DNA of 64,000 bases from Sympetrum striolatum (GCA_947579665.1 OX388348.1:930001-994000); one strand, 5' to 3'; positions 32,718 through 44,404 are shown, numbered from the stretch's first letter. Notes: generated by a model not told the origin, from the letters alone. Made by a program: numbers and translations.

Positions 32718-32874
32718 CACTTTTTTCGAGCTCCTCCGCTATTGTTTTCCAACTATTGTCCTTCTTCTGCTGGTCTTTGTAGCTATTATTCCTCATCTCA
32801 AAGAGGCAAGGATGATGCCTCACCAATTCAATGAGGGTTTCGTCCTCAACTTGATTGAAATTCTTAGATTCCAT
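32718..32874 (-). CDS. MADF protein, exon 1
   Basis: ATG at 32874 is preferred because it starts just before the domain; the frame is open 21 codons further up, to 32937. The frame reads ESKNFNQVEDETLIELVRHHPCLFEMRNN, then WKTIAEELEKS, and ends at the donor GTAAGT (32717). LIELVRxxPxLF...W..IA is the first half of a MADF domain. With exons 2 and 3 it encodes about 127 residues with no stop. In Harbinger elements this protein binds subterminal DNA and helps carry the transposase to the nucleus. Its first intron contains the whole of transposase exon 2 on the other strand. Confidence 0.78.
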
Positions 32875-33009
32875 AACGAATATTTTCTCAGCGCGGCGCG
32901 TCGAAGTTGAATACGGAGCAACCACTGAGCGTACCACGAGCGCGATTGCCCGGCGTGCATCGCGCGCGCAATTTCTTGGAACACACTTTCACCAAAACTA
33001 CCGCTAGCA

Positions 33010-33061
33010 ACTTCAGCGCCAGCGCTCACCCACGCTGGCGCGATCCGAGGAAACCAGCGCT
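33010..33061 (-). repeat. Harbinger right terminal inverted repeat and subterminal hairpin
   Basis: The minus strand reads AGCGCTGGTTTCC, then GGATCGCGCC, mirroring the left end; TAA follows at 33062. Just inside, GCGCCAGCG and CGCTGGCGC form a 9-bp stem (33016-33041), a likely binding site for transposase or the MADF protein. Confidence 0.85.
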
Positions 33062-34865
33062 TAAGCGTTTCAGACGCGATTTTTGGGAATGTAAAATGCC
33101 CCCGTTTTTTGACAGCTTGATAAATACTCAGACTGTGGCTCCTCCCACAGCAGCGGAATATTAGATTTCTTATTACATAAAGTGATACCACTGTGTTGTT
33201 CTAATCCTTACATTTCCTCAAAAGACCTCTGATAATAGTCACCATCATACTTGTTGGATTGAGAGGCCTAATTTAATAAATGCTTTTCGAGCGGAGGGGA
33301 AAAAGATTTTGGTTTTCAAACAATAATTCTAATGAGTCATGCATGTAATATTCACTTGCACTTTGAGAAACTTTCAAGTATTACTAATCTGAACAGACAT
33401 TTTTAATTCTAGTTTTCAAAATTCAAAATTGACTTCCATGCCAAATTCCTTACGAACATAGATTTAGAGGATCGGCAGCAAATCGCATTGCAGCTATGAA
33501 ACTTATTTCGTATATGCATGTTTCTAATGGCAAACTTCGTCTTATTGTTCCGCGGTATTGAAAATTGCGAATGTAATGATCCGTGAGGTAAGATAAATAG
33601 CAACTGCTGATTCAGTGTTCGAGGTTAAAGGTTAGGTCGAGTTAGGAGGTTAAATCGAGTGTAAAGGTTCGAGAATAACCCTTTAAAACTAACGTGGATG
33701 TCTTCTGTCCTATGGAGCACTTCTACTCTGTCGAATTAGGCTCGCAGTGTGACGCACCGAAGAGCCTTCGTATCTCCATTCTTCGAGAGGAGTCTCCTGT
33801 CCTCTGGTTGTGCATTACGTCAGCCCACAAGCAGTCCTCAAGCGTTGAATAAATAAGAAACTTCTTCCCGAGACTGGGAGATACTCGCTGCTGAATCCGG
33901 TGGAGCCTTCATTTTCAAAGATTGCTATAAAAATTCGAGGAATAAAACAGGGTTATTCAACTTCTTAACCTTATTTTTCAATAAACGGATCTGATTGAAG
34001 ATTGCACTGATGTATTGTTAGAAGAGCTTCGAAAGCCCGCAACAAAACCGAATGCATTGGCTGTCCGGGAGAACAGCTGATATTTTGCCTTGGAGTCGAA
34101 TCTTCTCAAGAGAGCGTGCGGAATCTTTTTTTTTTCATTCTTTTCTGGAATTGTTTGAAGGGACGTATAAAACCATGCATCTCAGCAAGGGATATCTTCT
34201 CTGGTCAATTTATTTAGGCGTCATTTAAACCATTCAAGATCGATATTACATGTCCGTTGAAGCCTTCGAAAGCCTCTTTAGAATAATGATTGATAAAACT
34301 TGTTTATCTTTCATTTCGCTGGTCTTCAGCTCAACACTAATCCGCTATTTTATATGTAGTTTTATTGTGATTTTTACATGTGTATAAATGTGGTTGCCTT
34401 CGTATTTAAAATAGGTCGATGAAATGTTCACCTGACAATTTTACTCAATTTGAAAATATTGAAGCATATTGGGAGTCTTATACTCGAGACAAAATATCGG
34501 ACACTATTTTAAAGCCATTCTTTCTCCAGCCGTCGCCTGTACGATGACATCTCCTCATATGATCTTTGATTATTCAAACACGTAGGCACATTTATTTCTT
34601 CATTAAATTGGGCCTAATCGTCGAGAGGATTTAACCGTAACACCTGTTTATTCCTCATGGAAAATAAATCTGAAATTTCTCGGAATTTCTACCATTTACT
34701 CTTCTACCTATGATAACATCGGTATTGAGACCACACATGAGATACGTCTAATTGGAGGCGTTATTTCGAGCGCTACAGTGCAACCATCGCAAATTACGTT
34801 GTTACATACTTTCGTTGAAATACATGGGTTCATTCAGAAGTTAATCTTGCTAATGTTTCATTTCA
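33062..34865. other. No gene seen
   Basis: AT-rich non-coding sequence outside the Harbinger element; no coding frame or known repeat supported. Confidence 0.5.
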
Positions 34866-34918
34866 TTCGTTAGCAGTTCGTTCGTAATTTGAAGAATTTG
34901 TATTCCCATAACCTGTGC

Positions 34919-35224
34919 TCACTGCGTGACCTCTCTACCGTAAAAATATCTGCGCTGCTCAAAACGTAGACGAGCCGTCCTTCTCGAAACCGAGAGACGG
35001 GAACAAGACACCGTCGGCCGAAGGTTCTTGCCTCCCCCAGAAGACGAGGGTCGATCAAATGCAGCGAATGGTATGCCAAGCGACCAAACAGGGAGGATTT
35101 TAGAGCATGCGTCTTCGACACCGATACTAGAGAACACCTGCAAGCACCAGAGTGACACGTGACTCGGACCGCTGCAGCGGTTCTTACAGCGCGCCGTTAG
35201 AACCCGCACGATTGCGTACAACAA
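34919..35224 (-). CDS. Unidentified open frame in a GC-rich island
   Basis: A 101-codon frame (VLTARCKNRCSGPSH, then KILPVWSLGIPFAAFDRPSS) lies in a clear GC-rich island at 34960-35260. The island also has CACGTG (35156-35161) and CTGCAGCGG-type words on the plus strand. It could equally be a promoter or first-exon region rather than a coding exon. No family is recognised. Confidence 0.2.
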   Translation of the reverse strand: MLYAIVRVLTARCKNRCSGPSHVSLWCLQVFSSIGVEDACSKILPVWSLGIPFAAFDRPSSSGGGKNLRPTVSCSRLSVSRRTARLRFEQRRYFYGREVTQ

Positions 35225-35429
35225 CTCGTAAACAAATTTCCGTCCTCTGTGTTTTGCCGTGGAAGTTGCTTTGTACAGAGATCATTTCATCTTTGCGTAG
35301 GAAACAACTTTTTAAATACGGTTGCTTTTCAGGTCGTTTGCAGCCAGTCCGAAAAGCGTATTTTTATATTAAACCATATCTCGACTCCTGTCGCGGAGAA
35401 TTGGATTGGAAATTGAATATTTGAATACA

Positions 35430-35700
35430 TTTAAATCTAATCTTTACCCCAATAAACACCTTTACTGAGTCAGGAAAACTACGTGGAAAGAAGGTGTATT
35501 TTGCGCAGATGGTAAAATCATGGAAGTGCCTCTTCAAATCACGGGGCCGATTTCGAACATATTTCGCTCTTACGGGTGAATATGATCGGATACAACTACC
35601 AGCTGGGTTTGCTTCCATATATTTCATGAGCGGAAACGTCGGAATCGAACCTGCGTTTCTAGGTTAGTTTCCCAGGGACCACTAGCAAACTTGAAAGAAT
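35430..35700 (-). repeat. tRNA-derived SINE
   Basis: On the minus strand there is an A-box-like TTGCTAGTGGTC (35690-35679) and a B box AGGTTCGATTCC (35652-35641) at tRNA spacing. The body contains GAAATCGGCCCCGTGATT and GCACTTCCATGATTTTACC and ends near 35430. The order of tRNA-like head and unrelated body is that of a SINE transcribed by RNA polymerase III. Confidence 0.6.
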
Positions 35701-37136
35701 TTAAGAAAGGAATATGTTGATCGCTGCCATTTACTTTAATTGGGCGTGAGCTAAAATACCCATTGCTATAATAACCATCAATAGAGAACGCTCCCAAAAT
35801 CACAAGAATAGAATTTCGGTGTTTGGTACGCATTCCTTTAGAATTTATAATCATGGAAGAAGGATGGTATAATCTTCGAGCTGCCCATTCCTTCTCTTAA
35901 AGCTTATGGAATGGACCGATTTTTTTAAGAAAGACTACAATCTGTAATTTCTCTCTCACCAACCTCCTCAACGGCATTTCCCAAGAATCGTAGCTTTTTC
36001 ATAATCTTCCACATTGGAGAGCGAAGAAATGTCTAAAAAAACAATTTTTCCTATGTTTTATGTAAGCTGTTTTAGGTGATGAGACTTTCAAATTCCAAAC
36101 AACAATTGAATTATAGTAAAACGGGTATTTCAGTAAAAGTTTCTTTTTCTTGTTGCTTTCTAGATGATTAAGGCCAATGGTGGGTACCCCCTATACCCAT
36201 TTTTCTAATTACGCGCCCAGGATCAGAGATTTGGAATTCCGGTTTTCTCCGCTAATATTTTGATCAAATTTTGGGTGAATGCTATTTTCCTAAATTAATT
36301 TAACAGTTAAAATTTGTGAGACTTATGAACATGTAACTGGAAATTTTACTTTCAAATCACCCCTAATTACCACAAGTTTTTCAGTTGGACAATTCCGCCA
36401 TCTTATTTCTAAATTACACTAAAGTATATCAATGAGGAGAAAAAATACGAACGCAAATTATTTTGCCGCAGCGCCTTTGGCTTTTCGACTCCCAAGACCT
36501 CGTCGCTTGGCGGAGGGGAGGCTGGTGGAGGTGGGAGGAGGCGGGAGATAGACTGGGTGGAGATAGGAGAGGATATCACTTTTTTCGAAATTAAAATTGA
36601 GACGATGGGATGATAAACCTTTGAAGCCGGGTCTTTTTCCTCAAGACTTGATTGATGGCCTAACATTGGCTTCCGCAGGAGAAATAGAATCGTGTGCGGA
36701 CAATTCCTCGCGAACAATTCCTCGCCGGTCAATTTCTCTCCAAGCTATTCTTCACAAGGTAGGTTGCTCGGCTCACAATATTTATTGCTATTGATCAAAT
36801 TTATTATAATAAATAATAATTATATTATATATTAATTATATCATATATAACTTTCGTAGTATTTTAACCATATTTACTCATAAGTGCATATCACTGCAGG
36901 TGTGCACTACTGGAATTAGAGAGCGCGATAGAGGAGAGAAATAGTTATTCGCTACTCAAGAAATGGCAAAGTAATTGTTTATATTGAATTTAAATTCTTT
37001 TGTTAACAAATTTATAAAGTTAAAGAGAAATTTCGTATTTTTCATCTAAATTATCATAATTTCCGCGAAATCAGCCGAAAAATGCAAATTATTTGCAGAA
37101 ATAACGTTGTTTACTGTACTTGTTGTAGCTTTTATG
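35701..37136. other. No gene seen
   Basis: Non-coding, with an exon-like but unrecognised stretch at 36597-36794 (words KPGLFPQDLIDGLTLASAG). Nothing here is firm enough to call. Confidence 0.4.
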
Positions 37137-37385
37137 CTAGCATTGATTTCGCATATAAATATCATTTACTACTATCCATTTTTTAGTGACTTTGACATGG
37201 CAGAGTAGCATTGTAACAAGAAATTGGTCATAATCCGTACATTCGGTGGTTAAATAGTGGTTGTAATCAGAAGCGATGTTGTATTCCGGAGGTTCTATGA
37301 AAATGGCATCTAAATAAACGTCAATATCATTAGATTCAAAAATGTCCAGCGCTTCTTTCAACGTAATATCACTGAAACTTGTCAT
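37137..37385 (-). pseudogene. piggyBac-like transposase, N-terminal fragment
   Basis: An 82-codon frame from ATG 37385: MTSFSDITLKEALDIFE, then DVYLDAIFIEPPEYNIASDYN and an acidic ECTDYDQF. The pattern of -LxEAL- followed by -IxIEPPE-x-ASD- and acidic residues is the N-terminus of piggyBac-derived transposases. The sequence then loses similarity (KWIVVNDIYM) and stops; no catalytic DDD domain follows. It lies just inside the TTAA-bounded terminal repeat in the correct orientation. Confidence 0.45.
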
Positions 37386-37903
37386 TTATGCACATTAATA
37401 CTCGTTATTGCCTTCATTACTGCAAAAGTTTCACCAAAAATTGCAGAGTGAAATGAGAATTCCAAGAAATCACCGGAATTTGAGAGAGAGTACCATTAAC
37501 GCCCGTGGTTGCGTATACGCAACCACATGTATCAAGACCAATTATCATAAACATAAAGGAATTAATCCGCCAAAAAGTGATGTAGTTAGTAGCATTATAA
37601 TATATGTCGACGAAATCATGCAATATAAGCGCCGGAAAATGCAAGAAATAAAAATTGGACTTCTATTCACACGAAGCGTACATCCATGTTGAGCGTGAGC
37701 TGCACTGCGATCTACGTCTGCCACTATTTCTGCCCTATGCTCGACTAATGGCAGAAAAAAGTCATTGGAACTTGTAGACAGAAGTCTTGAGCACAATTTA
37801 GCAGTTTCATAAGCCGATAAGAATAGCATTGTGGTGTCGGGGACTGTATTCGCAAAATTATAACGCCGGTTCCGTATACGCAACCGTGGGCGCTCGAGGG
37901 TTA
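37137..37903 (-). mobile_element. piggyBac-like transposon remnant
   Basis: The right end reads, on the minus strand, TTAACCCTCGAGCGCCCA (37903 down): a TTAA target and a CCC start as in piggyBac-like elements, followed by GGTTGCGTATACGGAACC. The last block recurs at 37503-37530 as the palindrome GTGGTTGCGTATACGCAACC (subterminal repeat). Downstream in the same orientation lies a piggyBac-type N-terminal frame (37137-37385). The left end was not found, so it is truncated. Confidence 0.5.
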
Positions 37904-38078
37904 AGTGAGAAATTCGTGTACTCAAGTTGGTTTTTTAAGTATTTATGTCCTTTACGGACAGCTGATGTTCTGGATTCGAGTTTATTTAGATGCTCTATAG
38001 TCTGGCTAATGTAACTCAATATTTATTTTCGGTATCTGGATGAAAATTAACCGTAAAAGATTAAAGGACTTGGGAATA

Positions 38079-38143
38079 ATGGTTTTGAAATGCTGCGCAT
38101 GGAACTGCAAGGAAAAGTACGTTAAAGAAATCACTTTTAACTC
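38079..38143 (+). pseudogene. THAP zinc-finger exon 1 (relic)
   Basis: ATG at 38079 begins MVLKCCAWNCKEKYVKEITF, then a consensus donor CTC/GTAAGT at 38144. M-x-x-x-C-C-A-x-N-C...ITFxxF is the start of a THAP DNA-binding domain, found in P-element-type transposases and many host regulators. A plausible acceptor (CATTTACAG, near 38222) leads to LCNKVMK and a stop, not to the expected FP-x-D-x-x-R...W, so the gene is broken or the next exon lies elsewhere. Confidence 0.45.
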
Positions 38144-38545
38144 GTAAGTTTTGTGTTTATGGTGATTTTAATGCTTATTTAGAATTGTTTTCTTATCATT
38201 TAACTTTCATTTGCCATTTACAGATTATGTAATAAGGTAATGAAGTAGCTTGCAAATAGGCGATTGCGGCTATTACTACAGAGTATTCCATGTGACAAAA
38301 ATGGAATATAGCAGTTTTTACGGTTTATTCATGTTTGTCGATGATTATAACAAGATAAACTTTGTTTTTCCGTTTAGGAATATTATTCTCTTCGGTGCAT
38401 ATTCAATATTATTGCTTGAATCGAGTTCATTGGAGCGCTCGAGTATATTAAAGTGTCGCAGGCTTTTCTCGTTATTTATAATTATTAATATTGACTTTAT
38501 AGCTTCCCAGTAGATCATGAAAGGAGAAAACTATGGATTCTCAGC

Positions 38546-38851
38546 TTGAGGAGAAAGGATTTTGTGCCCTCTAAACACTCTAAAATCTGGAAAATGGAAA
38601 ACTTTCCTGGAACCCTACATAACGTTATTTTGCATATAATTATTTTAATTTACATAAATAACTTGCCAAAAATTCTTATATCAAACATCCCTTTATTTGC
38701 TGCCAATTGTAATATTTGTCAAGCAATTAGAAACCTTGGAGATTACACCGCATTAACCTTACAAGTTAACCTTACAAAATTGCACGTATGGCTTCTTAAA
38801 AGTAAATTACAATGCAATGCTAGGAAATATAAACTAATGAACTTCAACTGA
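38546..38851 (+). pseudogene. CR1-type LINE reverse transcriptase relic
   Basis: The frame contains YINNLPKILISNIPLFAANC, then ICQAIRNLGDYTALTL and KLHVWLLKSKLQCNARKYKLMNF. This matches the segment around the catalytic box of CR1/L2-type RTs (YINDLP...LFADDC..YR.I.......L..W...WxLxLNxxKC..M.F). The catalytic FADD has become FAAN and conserved Trp and Cys residues are lost, so it is inactive. No N-terminal part is present. Confidence 0.6.
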
Positions 38852-39065
38852 AATAAATTTAAATTCAATTACAACATGAAGTAATGTGAAGTATCACGTA
38901 GCAGAGAAATGGACTCCTTTACATGTCTTGTTTTAGAAGCATCTGTGAAAAAGATCTCGGATGGAGAGATGGCCTGTTGCGTAAAATTAAACTTTCTGAA
39001 TCTTTGTCTTACACTTACCTTCTGCAAACATAGCTGTATTGTTTTTAAAATATGTATTACTAAGA

Positions 39066-39180
39066 AATGAAACCTGAGGGTGGCGTTAGCCGAAACCGGT
39101 CGTTTTTAAATAAATAACACAGTGTGGAAATTACGAAGTGCCTTATTTATTTCTTATTATGGCTTTCCACGAAGTCCGGC
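39066..39180 (+). ncRNA. Hammerhead-like / Penelope-type 3' tail motif (candidate)
   Basis: CCTGAGGGTGGCGTTAGCCGAAACCGG (39070-39097) has the layout CTGA-x-x-x, a GGC/GCC stem and GAAAC. This is the core layout of the small hammerhead ribozymes in Penelope-like elements and also a frequent dispersed tail motif (GCCGAAACCGG) in animal repeats. The core should be CTGANGA but reads CTGAGGG, so catalysis is doubtful. A TTTAAATAAATAA run follows. Confidence 0.3.
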
Positions 39181-40372
39181 CTAATACCATAGAATTTAAT
39201 ATGTATTAATTTATAATTTATATCTAAATAATGATACTTAAATATGAATGAATTCTAAATGTGAGAAGTTGTCAGTGATGTGGCAGGAGGATGTTTCCTA
39301 AAACTTTGTTAAAGAAGTGATTATTAAATATTATCAGAAAAATCCCACTGTAATTTCATTCCATTCTAAATCATTTCCTTTATTTGGAGCTATACCTATA
39401 CCAGTAGTTGATTCAACCGGAGGCATATCAAGGTACAGTTTCCAATTTATTCAATTTACAGATATTCGCAAAAATCGACGAACCTGTCTCGTTTTGAAGA
39501 CTCGTAACTTTTGAATGGAAGAAGTTAGGTATCTTGTTCTTTCATTCGTTGAAATAAATTGGGTGCGTTTCTATTAAATTATTCATGAAAGTTCCACATT
39601 GTTTAAATATGAAAGAAAATGTTAACTGTGATATTCGACCACTTAAACCCAAGTTTGCCTTAGTTTTAAACGTTACTATAGTTATACGTGTAATTTAAAC
39701 TTAACAACAAAACTTAAAAACGTCATTTTTTCCAGAAATGTTCGAAAAAATCAACGAAAACTGGGAATTTATTCGAAACTTTCAGTTTTTTTGCTCTCTT
39801 CCTTTTCTTGCTTGATCTTGCTTTTCATCCGAGTAAACCTAGTCGAAATGATTCTCTTTTTTAAGAACTCGACGAGAAGTATCTTAATATTCCACTTAAA
39901 CGTAATTTTCTCCGGATATGTTCGAAAAACTCAACGATAACTGGGAATTTATTTGAAATTTTGTTATTTTGTATTTATCTTGCTTGTTACTCGAGCAAAC
40001 CTTGATGAGTTGATACTCGTTCCGAAGAACTCGACGAGATGTATCTAAATATTCTTAAACAATTATAAATATATACCCGACGTTGATTATTATAATAAGA
40101 AAACTTTAAGTGGAAACTCTACTATCTATTAAAATAATATACGCATTAACTACGTAGTTCAGAATTACTTAAAAACTCGATTTTTCAAGATGAAACTCCA
40201 CAGCGTATTTGAATTGCCGCTAGAAAACGGAAAAGTCACGTGGTTTAATGCTGTAACATCGGCTCGGCTACTGCGCAGCCTGTCCAGCACTCTACCCCAT
40301 CCTTACTCTATGGTTGTAATAGGCTCTCGCATGTCGGGAGAGGTGACGATTGACAAGTCCCTTCTTATTGGT
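39181..40372. other. No gene seen
   Basis: AT-rich. It contains two similar stretches, both with TCAACGA(A/T)AACTGGGAATTTATT and CTCGACGAGA (about 39750-39880 and 39925-40045), a weak direct repeat. Confidence 0.45.
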
Positions 40373-40640
40373 CGAATATGAAGCCCCTTCCTTCGAGCTG
40401 AGAAATGTCCGCAGGCGGGGGCTTATCCCACAGATGGCTCGCTATGTACTCGGTGTAGGGTCATGTGCGTGACCCTTGTGTGGCCTGGCGCCTCCGTGAG
40501 GATCCAGAAGGAGAGTTCCCACAGCAAAAAGGGATTTTCCAGAGGCAAGATCATTTTCTCTCGGCGTCCGGTCGGTGGTAATCGGTCTATGACAACGGTG
40601 AGTACAAACTTCTCTAAGCTTCTTTTACCGTGAATCGCTG
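40373..40640 (+). CDS. Exon-like open frame, unidentified
   Basis: In one frame from about 40377 the sequence reads KCPQAGAYPTDGSLCTRC, then MCVTLVWPGASVRIQKESS and GKIIFSRRPVGGNRSMTT. It meets a good donor, ACG/GTGAGT, near 40600. The stretch is GC-richer than its surroundings. No family is recognised. The overlapping minus-strand frame (40423-40704) may be its shadow or the reverse. Confidence 0.22.
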
Positions 40641-40849
40641 GATTAATAAAATTTGGTAAAGTGCGAATCCCAGTTTTCCCGCGAAGAATAAAGTGTTTTT
40701 CCATGTGTTAATCGTCGGATGGGAGAGCGATCGGAGGCAGGGAGGGGAAAATTTGCCGGATTTCGGTGTAGGGACGCGTGCTTTTTGAGGGTCTCTCATT
40801 TTCAATATTATTAAAATAATTATTTCGGTAAAATTTCCGATGAATTTTA

Positions 40850-41099
40850 CCATTATGGTAAACATTTTTACTTTGAAAGAAAAGGCTCTACCCTCTCCGC
40901 TACTTCCTTGAATACCAGAATTACATCCGAGTATGTCTTCTGTATTTACTGTTTGGTCTTCTGACCTCACATACGTATGTCCAGAAAAATTTTGGTCCTC
41001 ATCTATTTCTACGAAGTCTTCCTTAGAATGTTTTGCTATCGATATTGCTTCTATATTTGAGCTAGATTCGATCTTATATTGTTCGGATGTTTGGAGCAA
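40850..41099 (-). CDS. Exon-like acidic open frame, unidentified
   Basis: The minus strand reads SEQYKIESSSNIEAISIAKH, then EDFVEIDEDQNFSGHTYVRS and GCNSGIQGSSGEGRAFSFK, a hydrophilic, coding-like composition. No start is certain and no domain is recognised. It may be an exon of a host gene on the minus strand. Confidence 0.22.
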
Positions 41100-42043
41100 T
41101 GATAAAAAATTAGTTATGCAATTTTATAATTTAGAATGCAAACGTCTTTGTTTCTTCAGAGCTTTCCTAGACCTATTATACCAGTTCGGTTAATTAGTTA
41201 GTTTTAAAAGTTTAGAGGGTACAAATTTATCCATAAGGCTTTACAGGTTCTTTGCAAAGAGATTCCATGTGCCTCCGATATTTAAACACATTGCGCAGAT
41301 TTGCCTGTGAAAGGAATTTTCATTTTCATTACATCGAATTGAATATTGTTCAATGTTCTTTTTATGGCATGTGTTTTTGCTTTTAGATACTGAAAATTCA
41401 CTTTTAAGGAATATTTAAACCTAGGTACCTTAGAAACGGTACTTGTAAGGAGATACGGCATTTCTGCTGAATTTATTGTTAATAACTAAGAAACGGAGTA
41501 TTCTATATGGCGATGAAATTTCATTCTGAATTGTGTTTACTTCTTAAGATAAACTAATGCTTTATCAATTTAGAAAAATCTTTAATTTGTAGCAAATCGG
41601 TGGAAAAGTTTAAAATCGATGTAGTTCTAGAATTATATTAATTAATTGAATGCTCCATCGTATGTGAACCGTTCTTTAAAAATATTTCTATTATCCTAAA
41701 TGTTTGAATTTGATTTTACCTTAGATTTATCAATAAACATTTATTGCGACGTTGCCAAGCTTAGTTCATCCGCAGCTCAAACCAGGTATGCATTTCTGTA
41801 ACATCGGCGTTGTATATTTAATGAAAAGTCGCTTGAAATTTTTTCCATATTTGCAGTTCTTTAAGCATATGAATGGACATTATTGGATGTAGATGAGGCT
41901 TTCGAAGACCGAATCAATATTTAAAAAGTTTTGGACCTATGGAGTCTTTAACGGTAACAACTCTTCATTATGATTACTTTGTTCGTATTTTGGTAACGTT
42001 GTAAATTGAAAATCATACAAAGTGAAAATCGCATTATATTTGG

Positions 42044-42165
42044 ATTTAGATATCTATCCCGCGTCCAGTCAGAGGCTGGGGGTGTTACAACACCATCATC
42101 AATTTACCATATTAGTCTCTCTAATAGCCTGGATGAACGATCTGTAATTATATTTTAACAAAAAG
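42044..42165 (-). mobile_element. CR1-type LINE 3' end
   Basis: Minus orientation: matches 50245-50400 over ...CAGGCTATTAGAGAGACTAAT-type sequence, GTAACACCCCCAGCCTCTG and TATCTAAATCC. It is an older, diverged copy. Only the 3' UTR and the last codons are present. Confidence 0.6.
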
Positions 42166-42747
42166 TAATTAGGCTGTTTTCGTTCGTAACTGGCGCGGGC
42201 ATTTAATTTAATTTCCCAATGAGGTAAATACGTTAATTAATATATCCAGTTAATGAAGCGTCAATAGCTGGGCTTCGCCTAGCGTGAAAGTGGGAACTTG
42301 GGGCTTTCCGTCTAAATTTTACATTTTGCAGGAATCGATGTTGTTCATCTCTTCTTAAACGTAAGCATACTGGAATCTGTCCTTATTTACCTTTGTTAAT
42401 CATCATATCGATAGGGAATGAAACTTAAAACACAAAATGAGAAGATGACTATTACGCATTTCACATTTCGTTGGCAGTATGCGTTCTTATGTATACACAG
42501 GGTGGCTCAAGGAATGTCATACCAATTTATTATCGCTTTAAAACTAAAATATTGTTATATCGATGTTCCAATTGTGCGAGTGAATGCTGTAGATTGTGGA
42601 AATTCGATAGACGGCATTACAAGTCTGAATATAGTGTTGTTCTCATCTTATAAAAATACAAACGTGTTATATGAAAAACATATGGTATGATATTTAGTGT
42701 ACTACCTTGTAGCTTCATTTCCCGTGCATATTTCCGCAAGGCGAATT

Positions 42748-42812
42748 ATAGATTTAGGTATAGTTTATCCTGCGAGCCGCCAGAGGCGTACGGCAGGGGG
42801 TGAATGTCTCGG
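42748..42812 (-). mobile_element. CR1-type LINE 3' end, short
   Basis: Minus orientation: CACCCCCTGCCGTACGCC, TGGCGGCTCGCAGG and CTAAATCTA. About 65 bp of the same conserved 3' end, 700 bp from the previous copy and in the same orientation. Confidence 0.6.
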
Positions 42813-44404
42813 TGTTGCCAAATGCAGATAGTTTGTATCGAAATTTCGCAACGTAGCATTCCAAAAATAGGTCGCCAGCTAAATCTCGTACCGTAAGAGA
42901 TACGTCCATACATGCTCCGTATAGAATTTAAAGAAAAGTTGATGGATGTTCTTGGTACAGGGATGAAGACTCAATCGCCATAACGGTACGATTTATGAAT
43001 TTTTCCATTAGTTCTTTTTCCGTATTTTTTAAAGTTAGTATTCCACAGAATCGAAAAGAATTAGTCTCGATCTGTTTATTTGAGTAATTCAAGAAGCCGT
43101 TACTGGCGATGCAGCATCCGAGAAACGTTTTGTTGCTGTGTAAGTTTTGTTTTTAATTTTCAGACTCGGAATTTTCGCGAATTTCAACGAAATTGGATCC
43201 TTCTGAAGGTCATAACGTTTGAGTTTCTTAAGTTTGGGATTGATTTTTTTTAGTTATTTATGATAACTGAACGTGTCATGGAAATATTTAAATTTTAGTT
43301 ATACATATTAAAAAATACGTTCAATTTTTCAATTGCATAATTAACGTTTAATCGCCTATCGTGCCCGTGTGGGCTTGCTAGGTTTGGCATTCGCTTACTT
43401 TTGTAGTTTTTGTCATATTATCGTGAAATTTACAAGAAAGTATTACCATTGTTTATTGGGATTTCCTGTCCTAGAAGACGCCTCTGCTTCAATTGTCGCC
43501 GTTTCTTTTTGCTAGCAGAATTTACAGCTGCGCAGGGGTTTTTTTCTTTATCTTCAAGAGCTTTAGTAAATATGAACACATGCTAAGGATTTAGCTGAAT
43601 TATCTTCTTCTTAGGCATCGATATAATTTCTGTTGCGCAGTTTTGAGTATCCAGCATCGTACTATTCCAACATTATTCTGCTACAGAAAAATTTCTGTAG
43701 CAGTATTATATTTACTGATTTATTGGACAAAATTTATCCTGTATTTGTCATGTTCAGTTACAAGACTTAAACGAAGGAGCTTATGTTTTATTTTTAGGTA
43801 TTTGTTTGTTAGAATGTTTTCAATATCACCAGCGGAAGTAAAACAACAAAACATTTGGAAAAGGAGGCTTGATTCTAGAGTTTTTTTTTGCATTTGAGAG
43901 AGGTATTTTTCGTAACACAATAAGATAAATTCTTCCGTAAAAATATATCATGAATATGCTATACTGACGAGACATGGATCAATCTTAAATACTGAATCAG
44001 ACTTTGTTGTTCCTAGATATTAGTTCACCACCAAAATTAAATGTTTTATTAAGTAAAATTTCATTACACTTCAACTTTAATTAAAAGTAACGTCATCACA
44101 TATTGTGTATACGGATGTGTTGTAAGATAACTATTTTTATAAGTGGAATAAATGGTTACTACCGCTAGGTTTTTTGTGAAGTATATTGCTATACTTTCTA
44201 ACGTTTTACGTTATACCTAAACTATCTCTTATAACCTTGACCGTAGCTTTGACCTTAATAGAACTTAAAACAAAAATTAGGGAATGTACCCATTACTCAT
44301 GTATATTTTACTCAAATAATTTACTCTGTTATTATCTCGTATCATGCGCGTAAAGAGTGAATGTTTAAAACCGCATGTTATTGAATTTATTTCTCTTAAA
44401 TTAC

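Larger units (their letters stand above)
28487..33061 (+). mobile_element. PIF/Harbinger DNA transposon with nested insertions
   Basis: Terminal inverted repeats at 28487-28511 and 33037-33061 share AGCKCTGGTTTCC and then GGATYGCGCC. Both ends are flanked by the same 3-bp direct repeat TAA (28484-28486 and 33062-33064), the TWA duplication typical of Harbinger. Inside are the two expected genes: a DDE transposase (plus strand, exons 28734-29035 and 31690-32590) and a MADF DNA-binding protein (minus strand, exons 32718-32874, 31523-31664 and 31181-31265). Nested in it are a CR1-type 3' end (28551-28655), a T-arm array element (about 29640-30523) and a CA/TG-tract element fragment (30524-31192). 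The transposase is inactive. Confidence 0.85.
41100..44400. other. No gene seen apart from LINE tails
   Basis: AT-rich sequence holding two CR1-type 3' ends (42044-42165, 42748-42812); nothing else supported. Confidence 0.45.
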
